A stretch of 64,000 bases of DNA from assembly GCF_019623905.1 (NCBI RefSeq), contig NZ_CP069370.1, positions 2,108,001-2,172,000 on the forward strand. Direction: 5' to 3'. How positions within the stretch are numbered: the first letter of the stretch is position 1; every line of letters begins with the position of its first letter. Both the position numbers and the translations under genes were made by a program. Source of the stretch: Neotabrizicola shimadae. Its GTDB lineage: Bacteria; Pseudomonadota; Alphaproteobacteria; Rhodobacterales; Rhodobacteraceae. The notes below the pieces were generated by a model that did not search any database, was not told the DNA's origin, and saw nothing but the letters and a program-made list of their open reading frames with translations. Positions 7,315-15,891 of this stretch are shown here, piece by piece.

Positions 7315-7715
7315 ACCTGCTCCAGTTCCACGAGGCAGCCGTTGAAATCCTTCGGGTGCAGGAACAGCACCGGCTTGCCATGCGCCCCGATCTTGGGCTC
7401 GCCCGACCCCAGCACCCGCGCACCCGCGGCCTTCAGCCGGTCGCGCGCCGCAAGGATATCTTCGACCTCATAGCAGATGTGGTGGATGCCGCCCGCCGGG
7501 TTCTTTTCCAGAAAGCCGGCGATGGGGGAGTTCTCTCCAAGCGGATGCAGGAACTCGATCTTCGTGTTCGGAAGCTCCACGAAGATTACCGTCACGCCAT
7601 GGTCCGGCTCGTCCTGCGGCGCGCCGACCTTGGCGCCAAGCGTATCGCGGTACTGCGCGGCCGCGGCGGCCAGATCCGGCACCGCGATGGCGACATGGTT
7701 CAGGCGTCCGATCAT
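7311..7715 (-). CDS. mce: methylmalonyl-CoA/ethylmalonyl-CoA epimerase
   Basis: 134-residue vicinal-oxygen-chelate enzyme that interconverts the (R) and (S) epimers of methylmalonyl-CoA or ethylmalonyl-CoA, serving propionyl-CoA assimilation and the ethylmalonyl-CoA pathway. It starts MIGRLNHVAIAVPDL, with His7 a metal ligand. Other metal and catalytic positions lie in IEFLHPLGENSPIAGFL, GGIHHICYEVEDI and the final LVELEQV. The frame could be extended to 7790, but the family N-terminus begins at 7715, with a purine-rich GGGAGAG site just upstream. It is coupled to the DUF1467 gene. Confidence 0.93.
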   Translation of the reverse strand: MIGRLNHVAIAVPDLAAAAAQYRDTLGAKVGAPQDEPDHGVTVIFVELPNTKIEFLHPLGENSPIAGFLEKNPAGGIHHICYEVEDILAARDRLKAAGARVLGSGEPKIGAHGKPVLFLHPKDFNGCLVELEQV

Positions 7716-7851
7716 CTGTCTCTCCCATGCGTGGCTCGGCCCGCTTATCCGCAGCCCGGCGGCCCGAGGCAAGGGGTCCGGGCGCCGCACCTGTTAACGC
7801 GATCTTAGCATGGATGACGTTCACATGTCGGGCATCGACAAGGACACCGCC

Positions 7852-8562
7852 ATGCCCGATCCCGCCTATATCCCCGTCCTGCCCGGCCCACCGCAGCGGG
7901 GCCTGCTGCCATTGCAGGGGCTGACGGTGCTGGCGGTGGAAGACAGCCGCTTTGCCTGCGAAGCCCTGCGCCTGATGTGCCAGCGTGCCGGCGCGCGGCT
8001 GCGCCGGGCTGACACCCTGGCCGCGGCCCGTGCCCATCTGGCGACCTATCGACCCGATGTGGCGATCGTCGACATCGGCCTGCCCGATGGCGAGGGCACC
8101 GCCCTGATCGCCGACATCGCAAACAGCCAGCGCCGCCCCGTGGTCCTGCTGGCCACCAGCGGCGACCCCGCGGCCGAGGCGCCCGCGCGCCTGGCCGGGG
8201 CCGATGGCTTCCTGCCCAAACCCATCGAACGCATGGCCGATTTCCTGGCCCAGGTGCTCGACCGCCTGCCCGAAAGCCTGCCCTTTCCCGCCGGGACGGA
8301 CAGCCCGGCCGCGCCCGACCCCATCGCGCTGATCGACGATCTGCGCCGCGCCGAGGGGTATCTTGCCAAGGGCCTGCCACAGCCCTGGCTGACCGGCTTT
8401 CTTGCCGGCCTCGCGCGTCAGGCGCATGATCCGGCGCTCGCCGCCGCCCTGCCCGTCCTGTCCAGCGCACATGGCCAGGCCCGGCTGCGCCGTCTCATCC
8501 GCCAGCGCATTGCCGAAGGCCCGCCCGCCTTTGCATCAGCGCCCGGCCAGTGCCGGATCTGA
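7852..8562 (+). CDS. response-regulator receiver protein without a DNA-binding domain
   Basis: About 236 residues from ATG 7852, preferred because AAGGA stands 7 bases upstream; an in-frame ATG at 7810 has no ribosome site. A receiver domain begins at LTVLAVEDSRFACEAL. The phospho-acceptor Asp is in VAIVDIGLPDGEG and the conserved Lys in ADGFLPKPIE. The remaining 100 or so residues (DPIALIDDLRRAEGYLAKGL and onwards) are helical with no recognisable output domain. No histidine kinase is adjacent. It may signal by protein-protein contact. Its 3' end overlaps the convergent acetyltransferase gene by 27 bases. Confidence 0.82.
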   Translation: MPDPAYIPVLPGPPQRGLLPLQGLTVLAVEDSRFACEALRLMCQRAGARLRRADTLAAARAHLATYRPDVAIVDIGLPDGEGTALIADIANSQRRPVVLLATSGDPAAEAPARLAGADGFLPKPIERMADFLAQVLDRLPESLPFPAGTDSPAAPDPIALIDDLRRAEGYLAKGLPQPWLTGFLAGLARQAHDPALAAALPVLSSAHGQARLRRLIRQRIAEGPPAFASAPGQCRI

Positions 8563-9261
8563 CGCCGCACGCACCAGACCGGTCAGGTCGGCCAGGCGTT
8601 CCTTCTGCCGCCCCTGCGCGTCGAAGTTGGCCGGCGACAGCCAGGCGTCATAGGCCGCCTTCAATCCCGGCCATTCGCTGTCGATGCAGGCGAACCAGGC
8701 GGTGTCGCGATTGCGCCCCTTCACCACCGCCGCCTGCCGGAAGATGCCCTCATGGCTGAAGCCCAGCCTCTGCGCCGCCCGGCGCGAGGCCATGTTCAGC
8801 GCATTGCATTTCCACTCATAGCGGCGATAGCCCGCCTCGAAGGCCCACTGCATCATCAGGAACATCGCCTCGGTCGCCACGACGCTGCGCTGCAACTCGG
8901 GCGCCAGGCAGATATGCCCCACCTCGATCGTCCCGGCCTCGGGCGTGATGCGCAGATAGCTTGCCACCCCGCCACAATGGCCCGTCGCCTGGTTGCGGAT
9001 GGCAAAGAACACGGGATCGCCGCCCATCGCCGTGTCCTTGGCCCAACGGTGATAGCGCGCGGCCGAGCCGAAGGGGCCATAGGGCATGTAATCCCAGATC
9101 GAATCGTCCAGGCTGAAGGCGCGGTGCAGATCGGCGGCATGGGCATCCGGGTCCATCCGCTCCAGCCGGGCATGACGCCCTTCCAGCACCGTCAAGCCGT
9201 CAGGCCGCGGCGGCGGCACCCAACCCGGAACCTCGAAACCCAACCGTTCTGCGTCGTTCAT
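8536..9261 (-). CDS. GNAT-family N-acetyltransferase (RimJ/RimL-like)
   Basis: 241-residue single-domain acetyltransferase. The N-terminus (LEGRHARLERMDP) and the central acetyl-CoA-binding area (IEVGHICLAPELQRSVVATEAMFLMMQWAF) are RimJ/RimL-type, followed by YEWKCNALNMASRRAAQRLGFSHEGIFRQ, the typical Asn-x-x-S-rxaaxrlGF segment. Members acetylate protein N-termini or small amines; the substrate is unknown. The gene stands alone, downstream of the DUF1501 gene after 53 bases and overlapping the receiver gene convergently. Confidence 0.88.
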   Translation of the reverse strand: MNDAERLGFEVPGWVPPPRPDGLTVLEGRHARLERMDPDAHAADLHRAFSLDDSIWDYMPYGPFGSAARYHRWAKDTAMGGDPVFFAIRNQATGHCGGVASYLRITPEAGTIEVGHICLAPELQRSVVATEAMFLMMQWAFEAGYRRYEWKCNALNMASRRAAQRLGFSHEGIFRQAAVVKGRNRDTAWFACIDSEWPGLKAAYDAWLSPANFDAQGRQKERLADLTGLVRAASDPALAGR

Positions 9262-9314
9262 GCGCGCCTCCTGCCTGCGCCCGTTATGGTGCGGGCGCGG
9301 GCAACAGGCAACGG

Positions 9315-10514
9315 CTACAGCAGAAGGCGCGGGTCGCTGCCCATGTCCAACCCCGGAAAGATCGAGGTCTCCAGCAGCGTCCGGTCAAAGCCGTACATCC
9401 CCGCCATGGCCCAGGCCGCCCAGGACCGGATGTCGGTCGTCGGCATCAGGTCGCGCCCGGCGTAAAGCGCACTTTCGTTCAGGCCCGGCCAGGGGCCATA
9501 GATCTGCCCGCCCCGGATCGCCCCGCCCGCCAGGATCGAAAGCCCCCCGGTGCCGTGATCCGTGCCCTTGGTGCCATTCTCGCGCACGGTGCGACCGAAC
9601 TCGGTCATGGTGATCAGCGTGGTCTTGCCCCAGATCTCCTCGCCCAGCCCCTCGCGCAGGCGCAGGATCGTCTGCTGCAACCCCTTCAGCGCGCCGGCAA
9701 GGCCAACCGCCTGGTTGGCATGGGTATCCCAGCCGGTCTGCGAAAAGGCCGCGATGCGAGATTCGCCCCTTAACCGCTCGGCGGCGAAATCGGCCAGCTT
9801 CTCGTTGTTCGACAGCCGCTTTGCCCCCAGGGGGGCCGCCGCCATCAGGTCATCGTCCAGCTCGTCCGACAGCGTCATCGCCTCTTCCGAGGCATCGCGG
9901 AACAAGGGATCGTCGTGATAGACCACCTCCAGGAGCCGCTCGGTCGCGGGCGTGATGCGCAGCCGCAGGTCCGGCGCCCAGTTCCGCGCCGGCGCCGGCC
10001 CCTCCAGCAGGGGCAGCGCGTCGCGGCCCACGGCATAGGCGGTTTCCGCCGAAAGCCCCGGCACCGCCTGCAGCATCCGGTTCAGCCAGCCGTCGCGCAC
10101 CGCGCTCACCGCCACATCGGTGCCGGTCCCCGCCTCCAGGATGTCCTGCCCGTCGAAATGGCTGCGCTTGTCGCGGTAAGGCGTCGAGGTCGCATGGACA
10201 AAGCCCAGCTGACCCGCCTGCCACAGCGGCATCAAGCCCGACAGCGCCGGGTTCAGCGCGAAACCACCCGTCAGCGCCCCAGGAGCCTCGCCCAGGTCCG
10301 ACAGGCCGGGGCGATATTGCGCGTACAGCGGGTCATCCACCGGGATCACCGTGCCCAGCCCGTCCATCGCGCCGCGCAGGATGATCACGACCAGCCGGTT
10401 CTCGCCCAGGGTCTTTTCCCCCGCGGCCAGCGTCAGCGTGGTCAGCATCGGATGCGCCGCAACCGAGCAGCCAAGCACTGCCGCACCGCGCAGGAAGAAT
10501 CGCCGGTTCATCAT
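9315..10514 (-). CDS. DUF1501 exported protein (Tat signal)
   Basis: 399 residues with a twin-arginine signal (MMNRRFFLRGAAVLGCSVAA), so the folded protein is probably exported to the periplasm. The mature part contains ENRLVVIILRGAMDGLGTVI (the DUF1501 opening), YRDKRSHFDGQDILEAGTG, SQTGWDTHANQ and LITMTEFGRTVRENGTKGTDHG, the alkaline-phosphatase/sulfatase-like family blocks. It follows the DUF1800 gene by only 10 bases. Such DUF1800-DUF1501 pairs are widespread in bacteria and biochemically uncharacterised. Two adjacent ATGs (10514 and 10511) are possible; the frame further upstream is not supported. Confidence 0.9.
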   Translation of the reverse strand: MMNRRFFLRGAAVLGCSVAAHPMLTTLTLAAGEKTLGENRLVVIILRGAMDGLGTVIPVDDPLYAQYRPGLSDLGEAPGALTGGFALNPALSGLMPLWQAGQLGFVHATSTPYRDKRSHFDGQDILEAGTGTDVAVSAVRDGWLNRMLQAVPGLSAETAYAVGRDALPLLEGPAPARNWAPDLRLRITPATERLLEVVYHDDPLFRDASEEAMTLSDELDDDLMAAAPLGAKRLSNNEKLADFAAERLRGESRIAAFSQTGWDTHANQAVGLAGALKGLQQTILRLREGLGEEIWGKTTLITMTEFGRTVRENGTKGTDHGTGGLSILAGGAIRGGQIYGPWPGLNESALYAGRDLMPTTDIRSWAAWAMAGMYGFDRTLLETSIFPGLDMGSDPRLLL

Positions 10515-10524
10515 CTGCCGCCCC

Positions 10525-11886
10525 CTATCTCCGGTTGAACTCGGGCGAGGCGAGCACCAGCCCGACCCCCTCCCGCACCGATTCCGCCCGCGATACCGCC
10601 AGGGTGATCGCCTCACCCGCCCGGTCGCCCAAGACCTCGACGGCCATCGCGCGCGGATCCGGCAAGGGATCGGCCAACCGCTGCGGCAGCGCCATCGACC
10701 AGGCGATGCGCGTCGCCAGATGAGCCGGGTTGATCCATTTCTCCGGCTGTTCGGGCCAGCCGTTCGGTCCTGGCGCCTGCTGCCAGGGCTGCCCCATCGC
10801 CTGCATCGGCCGCACCACCGTGCGCGCCAGCGTCTTCTGATCCATCGCCATCACATCGGCCCCGGTCACCCCCAGCCCGCGCAGAGCCGCCACAAGGAAC
10901 TCGGCCGGCTGGCGCACCTTGGCTGCGGTCGGCGCCCAGGCGGCCGGATGGGTCAGGAAGGCTCCATAGACCGCCATCAGGTCGCCCCCGCTGCTGCGCC
11001 AGGCGCTGGACATGGCCGCCACCAGATCGGGGTCCGGATCGTCGCTGACGAAATGCACGGCCAGCTTGCGCGAGATGTGTTCGGCCGTCTCGGGGCGCGC
11101 CGCAAGGGCCCGCAGCGCCTGGATGATCGGTTCCGTGCCCTTGCCGTCATAGGTCACGCCCAGAACCGTTTCCGCGCCGGGTTCCACCCAGGCCTCGCGA
11201 AAGGCAAAGCCGTCCTCGGTCGTCACGGTCAGGCCGGTCAGCAGCTCGGCCATCTGCCGCACGTCGTCCTGCGTGTAGCCGCCGCCCACACCCAGCGTGT
11301 GAAGCTCCATCACCTCGCGCGCAAGGTTCTCGTTCAGCCCGCGGCCGTTGCGCTGACCTATGGGAGAGTCAGGGCCGATCGAACGATCCTGATTCAGATA
11401 GACCAGCATGGCCGGATGCAGTGTCACCGCCACCAGCATGTCGGCGAAAGCGCCAGAAAGATGCGGGCGGATCGCGTCTTCAACCATGGCGCTCGGCATG
11501 GCCGGGGTGCGCTGGTTGGTCGACACGACAGTGAAGTGGTCGGCCCAGAAGGCCACCAGCCGTTCGCGAAAGCCATCCGAAGAATCCAGAGCCCGCGCGA
11601 CGGCCACCTTCACGCTCCGGTCGCGCAATTCCTGCACGCGGCGGGCGATCTCCTTCGAACTCGCGTCGAAGGCTTCCTTGCTTTCCTTGCCACGGCGCCG
11701 CGAGGCATCGAAGAACTGCATCTGCTCCACAGCGGCTTCGGTCGTCAGCCCCGGCCACAGAGCCGGGCCCGGGTCCGGCGCCGCCAGGGCCGCCAGCATC
11801 GTCTCGGGTGTGACGGGCGCTCCCTTGGGCAGCGGCAGGCCATATCCGAAACGGAAGGCAACCAGGGTCTCGTTGGTGGGCATCAT
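10525..11886 (-). CDS. DUF1800 domain-containing protein
   Basis: 453 residues, helical. DUF1800 landmarks include LVAFWADHFTVVSTN, a His-containing motif near residue 130, AMLVYLNQDRSIGPDSPIGQ, NENLAREVMELHTLGVGGGY and AEHISRKLAVHFVSDDPDP. These match the family that pairs with DUF1501. I see no clear signal peptide at this start (MMPTNETLVAFRFGYG), although the partner is exported. The tight spacing to the DUF1501 gene indicates one operon. Function is unknown; published guesses for the family are polymer or extracellular-matrix related, without proof. Confidence 0.9.
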   Translation of the reverse strand: MMPTNETLVAFRFGYGLPLPKGAPVTPETMLAALAAPDPGPALWPGLTTEAAVEQMQFFDASRRRGKESKEAFDASSKEIARRVQELRDRSVKVAVARALDSSDGFRERLVAFWADHFTVVSTNQRTPAMPSAMVEDAIRPHLSGAFADMLVAVTLHPAMLVYLNQDRSIGPDSPIGQRNGRGLNENLAREVMELHTLGVGGGYTQDDVRQMAELLTGLTVTTEDGFAFREAWVEPGAETVLGVTYDGKGTEPIIQALRALAARPETAEHISRKLAVHFVSDDPDPDLVAAMSSAWRSSGGDLMAVYGAFLTHPAAWAPTAAKVRQPAEFLVAALRGLGVTGADVMAMDQKTLARTVVRPMQAMGQPWQQAPGPNGWPEQPEKWINPAHLATRIAWSMALPQRLADPLPDPRAMAVEVLGDRAGEAITLAVSRAESVREGVGLVLASPEFNRR

Positions 11887-11984
11887 GGTCTCCCGGTCAA
11901 CAGGCTGGCAGATATAGGGGATCCCTGCTCGATGTTCGACAGGGTGCGGATCGCAACCCCGTGATCCGCGCGGATTTTCGCGTC

Positions 11985-12479
11985 TCAGTCGCTATCGAGG
12001 CGGAAATCCGCCGGATAGCTGTGAAAGCCGTCAAAGTCCGCCTTGCCGAGGTCCATCCCCGCCTCGCGCAGGGCGGCGTAGCCCATGGTCAGGTGAAAGA
12101 AGAAGTTCGGGATCCCGTAAAGGTGCAGGAAGCTCGCCCCGTCCTGTTCCAGCACTGCGAATCCCGCCTCGTGCCGGATCACCCGCTCCTCCGCCCCTTC
12201 GAACTCGGCCGGCCGCATCGCCCCCAGAAGTGCGCGCACCACCGCCAGCCGCGGTGCCAGCGCCGCCGGTAGATGCGGCACCTCGCGCCCCGCCAGCGGG
12301 CAGGCGACCCGAACCGCAAAGCCCGCAGCCGTGGCAAACTGCTTCCCCGCGGGGAAGGTTTCACCCACCCGCGCCCGCAGAAGCTCGGGTCCTGCCCGCC
12401 CGACGATCTCGGTGATCCGCCCCAGGTAATGGCGGAACACGGGCACCGAGGCGGTGTAAAGCGGCGGGGTCAAGTTCAT
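11985..12479 (-). CDS. DUF1993 domain-containing protein
   Basis: 164-residue protein beginning MNLTPPLYTASVPVFRHYLG, followed by FPAGKQFATAAGFAVRVACPLAG and, near the end, FLHLYGIPNFFFHLTMGYAALREAGMDLGKADFDGFHSYPADF. This is the DUF1993 (DinB-like four-helix) family; His residues in the last two blocks could bind metal. The open frame extends upstream to 12668, but that part overlaps the divergent methyltransferase gene and lacks homology. Function is unknown. Confidence 0.87.
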   Translation of the reverse strand: MNLTPPLYTASVPVFRHYLGRITEIVGRAGPELLRARVGETFPAGKQFATAAGFAVRVACPLAGREVPHLPAALAPRLAVVRALLGAMRPAEFEGAEERVIRHEAGFAVLEQDGASFLHLYGIPNFFFHLTMGYAALREAGMDLGKADFDGFHSYPADFRLDSD

Positions 12480-12515
12480 CGGGCCTTTACTTCTGTTCCG
12501 GCATTGTTCACCTTG

Positions 12516-13181
12516 ATGCACCTTCCCCGGACACGCAACATGTTGGACATGGGCAACAGCGCGGCACAAGACCTGCAACGGTTTCTCGGCTCTGACCGGT
12601 TCGGCTGCGTGCTGGCCGATCCGCCCTGGCGATTCGAGAACCGCACGGGAAAGGTTGCCCCGGAACACAAGCGCCTGTCACGCTATCCGACGCTGACGCT
12701 TGACGAAATCTGCGCGCTGCCCGTGGCCGATCATCTGGAAGACCGGGCCCACTGCTACCTCTGGGTGCCCAACGCGCTTCTGCCCGATGGTCTCCGCGTG
12801 CTGTCTGCCTGGGGATTCGACTACAAGTCGAACCTGATCTGGCACAAGGAACGCAAGGACGGCGGTTCCGACGGGCGCGGCGTGGGCTTCTACTTCCGCA
12901 ACGTGACCGAGGTCATCCTGTTCGGCACCCGCGGCAAGAATGCCCGCACCCTCGCCCCCGGCCGGCGCCAGGTGAATTTCCTGTCCACCCGCAAGCGCGA
13001 ACACTCCCGCAAGCCGGACGAACAGTACGAGCTGATCGAATCCTGCTCCTGGGGGCCATATCTGGAACTCTTCGGTCGCGGCGTGCGCGAGGGCTGGACG
13101 GTCTGGGGCAACCAGGCGGACGAGGATTACAAGCCCACCTGGAAAACCTATTCCTATAATTCCGGCCTCGCGGCCGAGTGA
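12516..13181 (+). CDS. MT-A70 family adenine-N6 DNA methyltransferase
   Basis: 221-residue methyltransferase of the MT-A70 superfamily. The catalytic motif DPPW is at residues 35-38 (CVLADPPWRFENRTG), and the cofactor region is near FYFRNVTEVILFGTRG. It follows the permuted order known for the family: DPPW first, SAM-binding G-x-G later. Four possible ATGs exist (12516, 12540, 12549 in frame); the first is annotated, none has a strong ribosome site. It ends immediately before the stop of the convergent BglII/BstYI-type endonuclease, and the two almost certainly form a type II restriction-modification system. The protected site should contain adenine, plausibly within GATC. Confidence 0.88.
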   Translation: MHLPRTRNMLDMGNSAAQDLQRFLGSDRFGCVLADPPWRFENRTGKVAPEHKRLSRYPTLTLDEICALPVADHLEDRAHCYLWVPNALLPDGLRVLSAWGFDYKSNLIWHKERKDGGSDGRGVGFYFRNVTEVILFGTRGKNARTLAPGRRQVNFLSTRKREHSRKPDEQYELIESCSWGPYLELFGRGVREGWTVWGNQADEDYKPTWKTYSYNSGLAAE

Positions 13182-13952
13182 TCAGCCGAACAAGTCCGGC
13201 ACAGGGTCCGGTCGCGGGATCGCATCGGCCAGCACGCTTTCCGGCAGGCCGATCAGCAAGAGCGGGCAAGGATTGCCGACGCCGCGGCTGATCCGTTCCT
13301 CCAGCTTGGCCCAATGCGTGGTGGCCGCGCCAAACTTGTCGGCCACGAACTTGCGGGCAAAGGCCTCGGCGAAACCTGCCCCTCGGGCCACTTGCCCGGC
13401 CACCGCCCGCCGCTGCGCTGCGGTGCGCTCCGATATTCCCAGCCGGTCCAGATCGTCCTCGGATGCCAGCCCGCGCGACTCCATCCAGCCGCGGATGCGC
13501 GGCAGCAGCGCCTCCTGCATGGACCGGCCGCGCGTCACGATCACCCCCAGGCTGATCGCCGAAATCGCGTGAAGCCGCTGAAAATTCTCCAGGTCCCGGT
13601 CGAAGAACGGATCCTTGTTGTTCCACTCGATCTCCAGCGCCAACCCGCCCTGCGGCGCAAAGCGCACATGGTCCACCTCGTGGCTGATCGCCTCGCGCTC
13701 GCGCCCGTCCACGATCACCTGCACGCTGAACTTGTGTTTCCGCCAGCCGGCCTCGGCCAGCGCATGACGCAGCCGCTGCGTCTGGCCACTTTCGCCACCC
13801 CCTCCGCCGATCACCTCTTCCAGGCCGATGCGGAAAGTCAGAAGGGCGGCCACCAGGCCGCCCAGCTCGTCAGGAAAGTCGAAGGCCAGGATCGCCTCGG
13901 CGTGGTTGCGCGTGGCGACGTCGAACCCGGCCGCGCGCAGGCCCTCCAGCAT
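13182..13952 (-). CDS. BglII/BstYI-family type II restriction endonuclease
   Basis: 256-residue nuclease. The core contains ISHEVDHVRFAPQGGLALEI and EWNNKDPFFDRDLENFQRLH, hallmark segments of the BglII/BstYI family (sites AGATCT, RGATCY). Asp94 and Glu107/Glu109 are the likely metal-binding residues of its PD-(D/E)xK-like centre. SAISLGVIVTRG and the C-terminal ATTHWAKLEERISRGVGNPCP support the same family. Its start codon shares one base with the aspS stop (TGATG at 13954-13950), so translation is coupled to aspS; a GTG one codon earlier is also possible. Its stop abuts that of the methyltransferase. Specificity is inferred. Confidence 0.88.
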   Translation of the reverse strand: MLEGLRAAGFDVATRNHAEAILAFDFPDELGGLVAALLTFRIGLEEVIGGGGGESGQTQRLRHALAEAGWRKHKFSVQVIVDGREREAISHEVDHVRFAPQGGLALEIEWNNKDPFFDRDLENFQRLHAISAISLGVIVTRGRSMQEALLPRIRGWMESRGLASEDDLDRLGISERTAAQRRAVAGQVARGAGFAEAFARKFVADKFGAATTHWAKLEERISRGVGNPCPLLLIGLPESVLADAIPRPDPVPDLFG

Positions 13953-15733
13953 CACGCCTCCTTCGGCACCACCCGCAGCCGCAGTTCGCGCAGCTGTTCG
14001 TTCAGGGGCTCGCTCGGCGCGCCCATGAGCAGATCCTCGGCCCGCTGGTTCATCGGGAACATGATGACCTCGCGGATATTGGTGGTATCGGCCAGCAGCA
14101 TCACCAGCCGGTCGATGCCCGCCGCGCAGCCGCCGTGGGGGGGCGCACCATATTTGAACGCCTTGACCATCCCGCCAAACCGCTTGTCCACCTCGGAGTT
14201 CGGATACCCCGCCAGCTCGAAGGCCCGGTACATGATCTCGGGCTTGTGGTTGCGGATACCGCCCGAAATCACCTCGTAGCCGTTGCAGGCGAGGTCGTAC
14301 TGATAGGCATAGACCTGCAAGGGATCGCCCATCAGCGCCTCAAGCCCGCCCTGCGGCATCGAGAAGGGGTTGTGGGAAAAGTCGATCTTCCCCTCGTCGG
14401 TCTTCTCGTACATCGGGAAGTCGACGATCCAGGCAAAGCGGAAGCAGTCTTGTTCCGTCAGCCCCAACTCCCGCCCGATCTCGTTGCGCGCCCGCCCTGC
14501 CACCGGCTCGAACACTTCAGGCTTGCCGCCCAGGAAGAACACGGCGTCACCCTCGGCCAGCCCCAGCTCCACCCGGATCGCCTCGGTCCGCTCATGCCCG
14601 ATCGCCTTGGCAATCGGCCCGGCCGCCTCGGTCGAGCCATCCTCGGCCTTCCGCCAGAAGATGTACCCCATCCCCGGCAGCCCTTCCTTCTGGGCAAAGG
14701 CGTTCATCCGGTCGGCGAACTTGCGGCTGCCCCCGGTCGGCGCCGGGATCGCCCGCACCTCGTTCCCCTCGGTCTCCAGGAGCTTCGCAAAGATCCCAAA
14801 GCCCGAGCCGCGGAAATGCTCGCTGACGTCGGCCATCCTGATCGGGTTGCGAAGGTCCGGCTTGTCCGACCCGTACCACTTCAGCGCATCGCGATAGGCA
14901 ATCCGCGGCCAGTCGGCATGGACCTTCCGGCCACGCCCAAAATGCTCGAACAACCCCTGCAGCACCGGCTGCACCGCACCGAACACGTCATCCTGCGTGA
15001 CAAAGGACATCTCGATGTCCAACTGATAGAAATCGGTCGGCGACCGGTCAGCGCGCGGGTCCTCGTCGCGGAAGCAGGGCGCGATCTGGAAATAGCGGTC
15101 GAAGCCCGCCACCTGGATCAGCTGCTTGAACTGCTGCGGCGCCTGCGGCAGCGCATAGAACTTGCCCGGGTGCAGGCGGCTCGGCACCAGGAAGTCCCGC
15201 GCCCCTTCGGGCGACGAGGCCGTGATGATCGGCGTCTGGAACTCGGTGAAGCCCTGCGCCCACATCTTCTCGCGCAGCCAGCGCACCACGTTCGACCGCA
15301 GCATCATGTTCTGATGCATGCTGTCGCGCCGCAGGTCCAGGAAGCGGTAGGTCAGCCGGGTTTCCTCGGGGTATTCCACATCGCCGAACACCGGCACCGG
15401 CAGGTCGCCCTCGACCGGCCCCAGCACTTCCATCTCCAGCGCATAGACCTCGATCTCGCCCGTGGGGATCTTCGGATTCACCAGCGCGGCATCGCGCGCC
15501 TTCACCCGGCCGTCGATGCGGATCACCCATTCCGACCGCACGCTTTCCAGCGCGGCAAAGGCCGCACTGTCGCTGTCGGCCAGCACCTGGGTGATGCCGT
15601 AATGGTCGCGCAGGTCGATGAACAGCACGCCGCCATGGTCGCGCACCCGATGCACCCAGCCCGAAAGACGCACGGTCTCTCCCACATGGGTCTTGTTCAG
15701 TCCGGCGCAGGTATGGCTGCGATAGGCGTGCAT
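13952..15733 (-). CDS. aspS: aspartyl-tRNA synthetase
   Basis: Class II aminoacyl-tRNA synthetase of 593 residues, full bacterial length. It has an N-terminal OB-fold anticodon domain ([29 protein letters not shown]), the motif 2 region ([28 protein letters not shown]), the bacterial GAD insertion, and a C-terminal motif 3 ([19 protein letters not shown]). Start [12 protein letters not shown] matches relatives; frames continuing to 15778 are not supported. The GAD domain is typical of bacterial forms. Downstream it is translationally coupled to the restriction endonuclease, an unusual partner for a housekeeping synthetase. Confidence 0.97.
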   Translation of the reverse strand: MHAYRSHTCAGLNKTHVGETVRLSGWVHRVRDHGGVLFIDLRDHYGITQVLADSDSAAFAALESVRSEWVIRIDGRVKARDAALVNPKIPTGEIEVYALEMEVLGPVEGDLPVPVFGDVEYPEETRLTYRFLDLRRDSMHQNMMLRSNVVRWLREKMWAQGFTEFQTPIITASSPEGARDFLVPSRLHPGKFYALPQAPQQFKQLIQVAGFDRYFQIAPCFRDEDPRADRSPTDFYQLDIEMSFVTQDDVFGAVQPVLQGLFEHFGRGRKVHADWPRIAYRDALKWYGSDKPDLRNPIRMADVSEHFRGSGFGIFAKLLETEGNEVRAIPAPTGGSRKFADRMNAFAQKEGLPGMGYIFWRKAEDGSTEAAGPIAKAIGHERTEAIRVELGLAEGDAVFFLGGKPEVFEPVAGRARNEIGRELGLTEQDCFRFAWIVDFPMYEKTDEGKIDFSHNPFSMPQGGLEALMGDPLQVYAYQYDLACNGYEVISGGIRNHKPEIMYRAFELAGYPNSEVDKRFGGMVKAFKYGAPPHGGCAAGIDRLVMLLADTTNIREVIMFPMNQRAEDLLMGAPSEPLNEQLRELRLRVVPKEA

Positions 15734-15891
15734 TTGGGTCCCCTCGGGCCGCGGCATCAGTGATCCGCGCCGATACACCGCGCCACAGCCCCCAAGTCAA
15801 GGGCGCCGCCCTCCTGCGGCTTCTTCTTTGCCCAAATACCCACCTTCGTCTCGCCTCGGCGCAGGCCGGGGCCTCGCCGGACCGGGTGCGC

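Noticed and set aside
10351-11964. 537-residue plus-strand frame
   Set aside because: Antisense of DUF1800; low-complexity Arg/His-rich product.
15815-15880. Possible extra copy of the GAAA-loop hairpin between aspS and pabC
   Set aside because: Only the half CCGGGGCCT matches; the inverted arm is broken.
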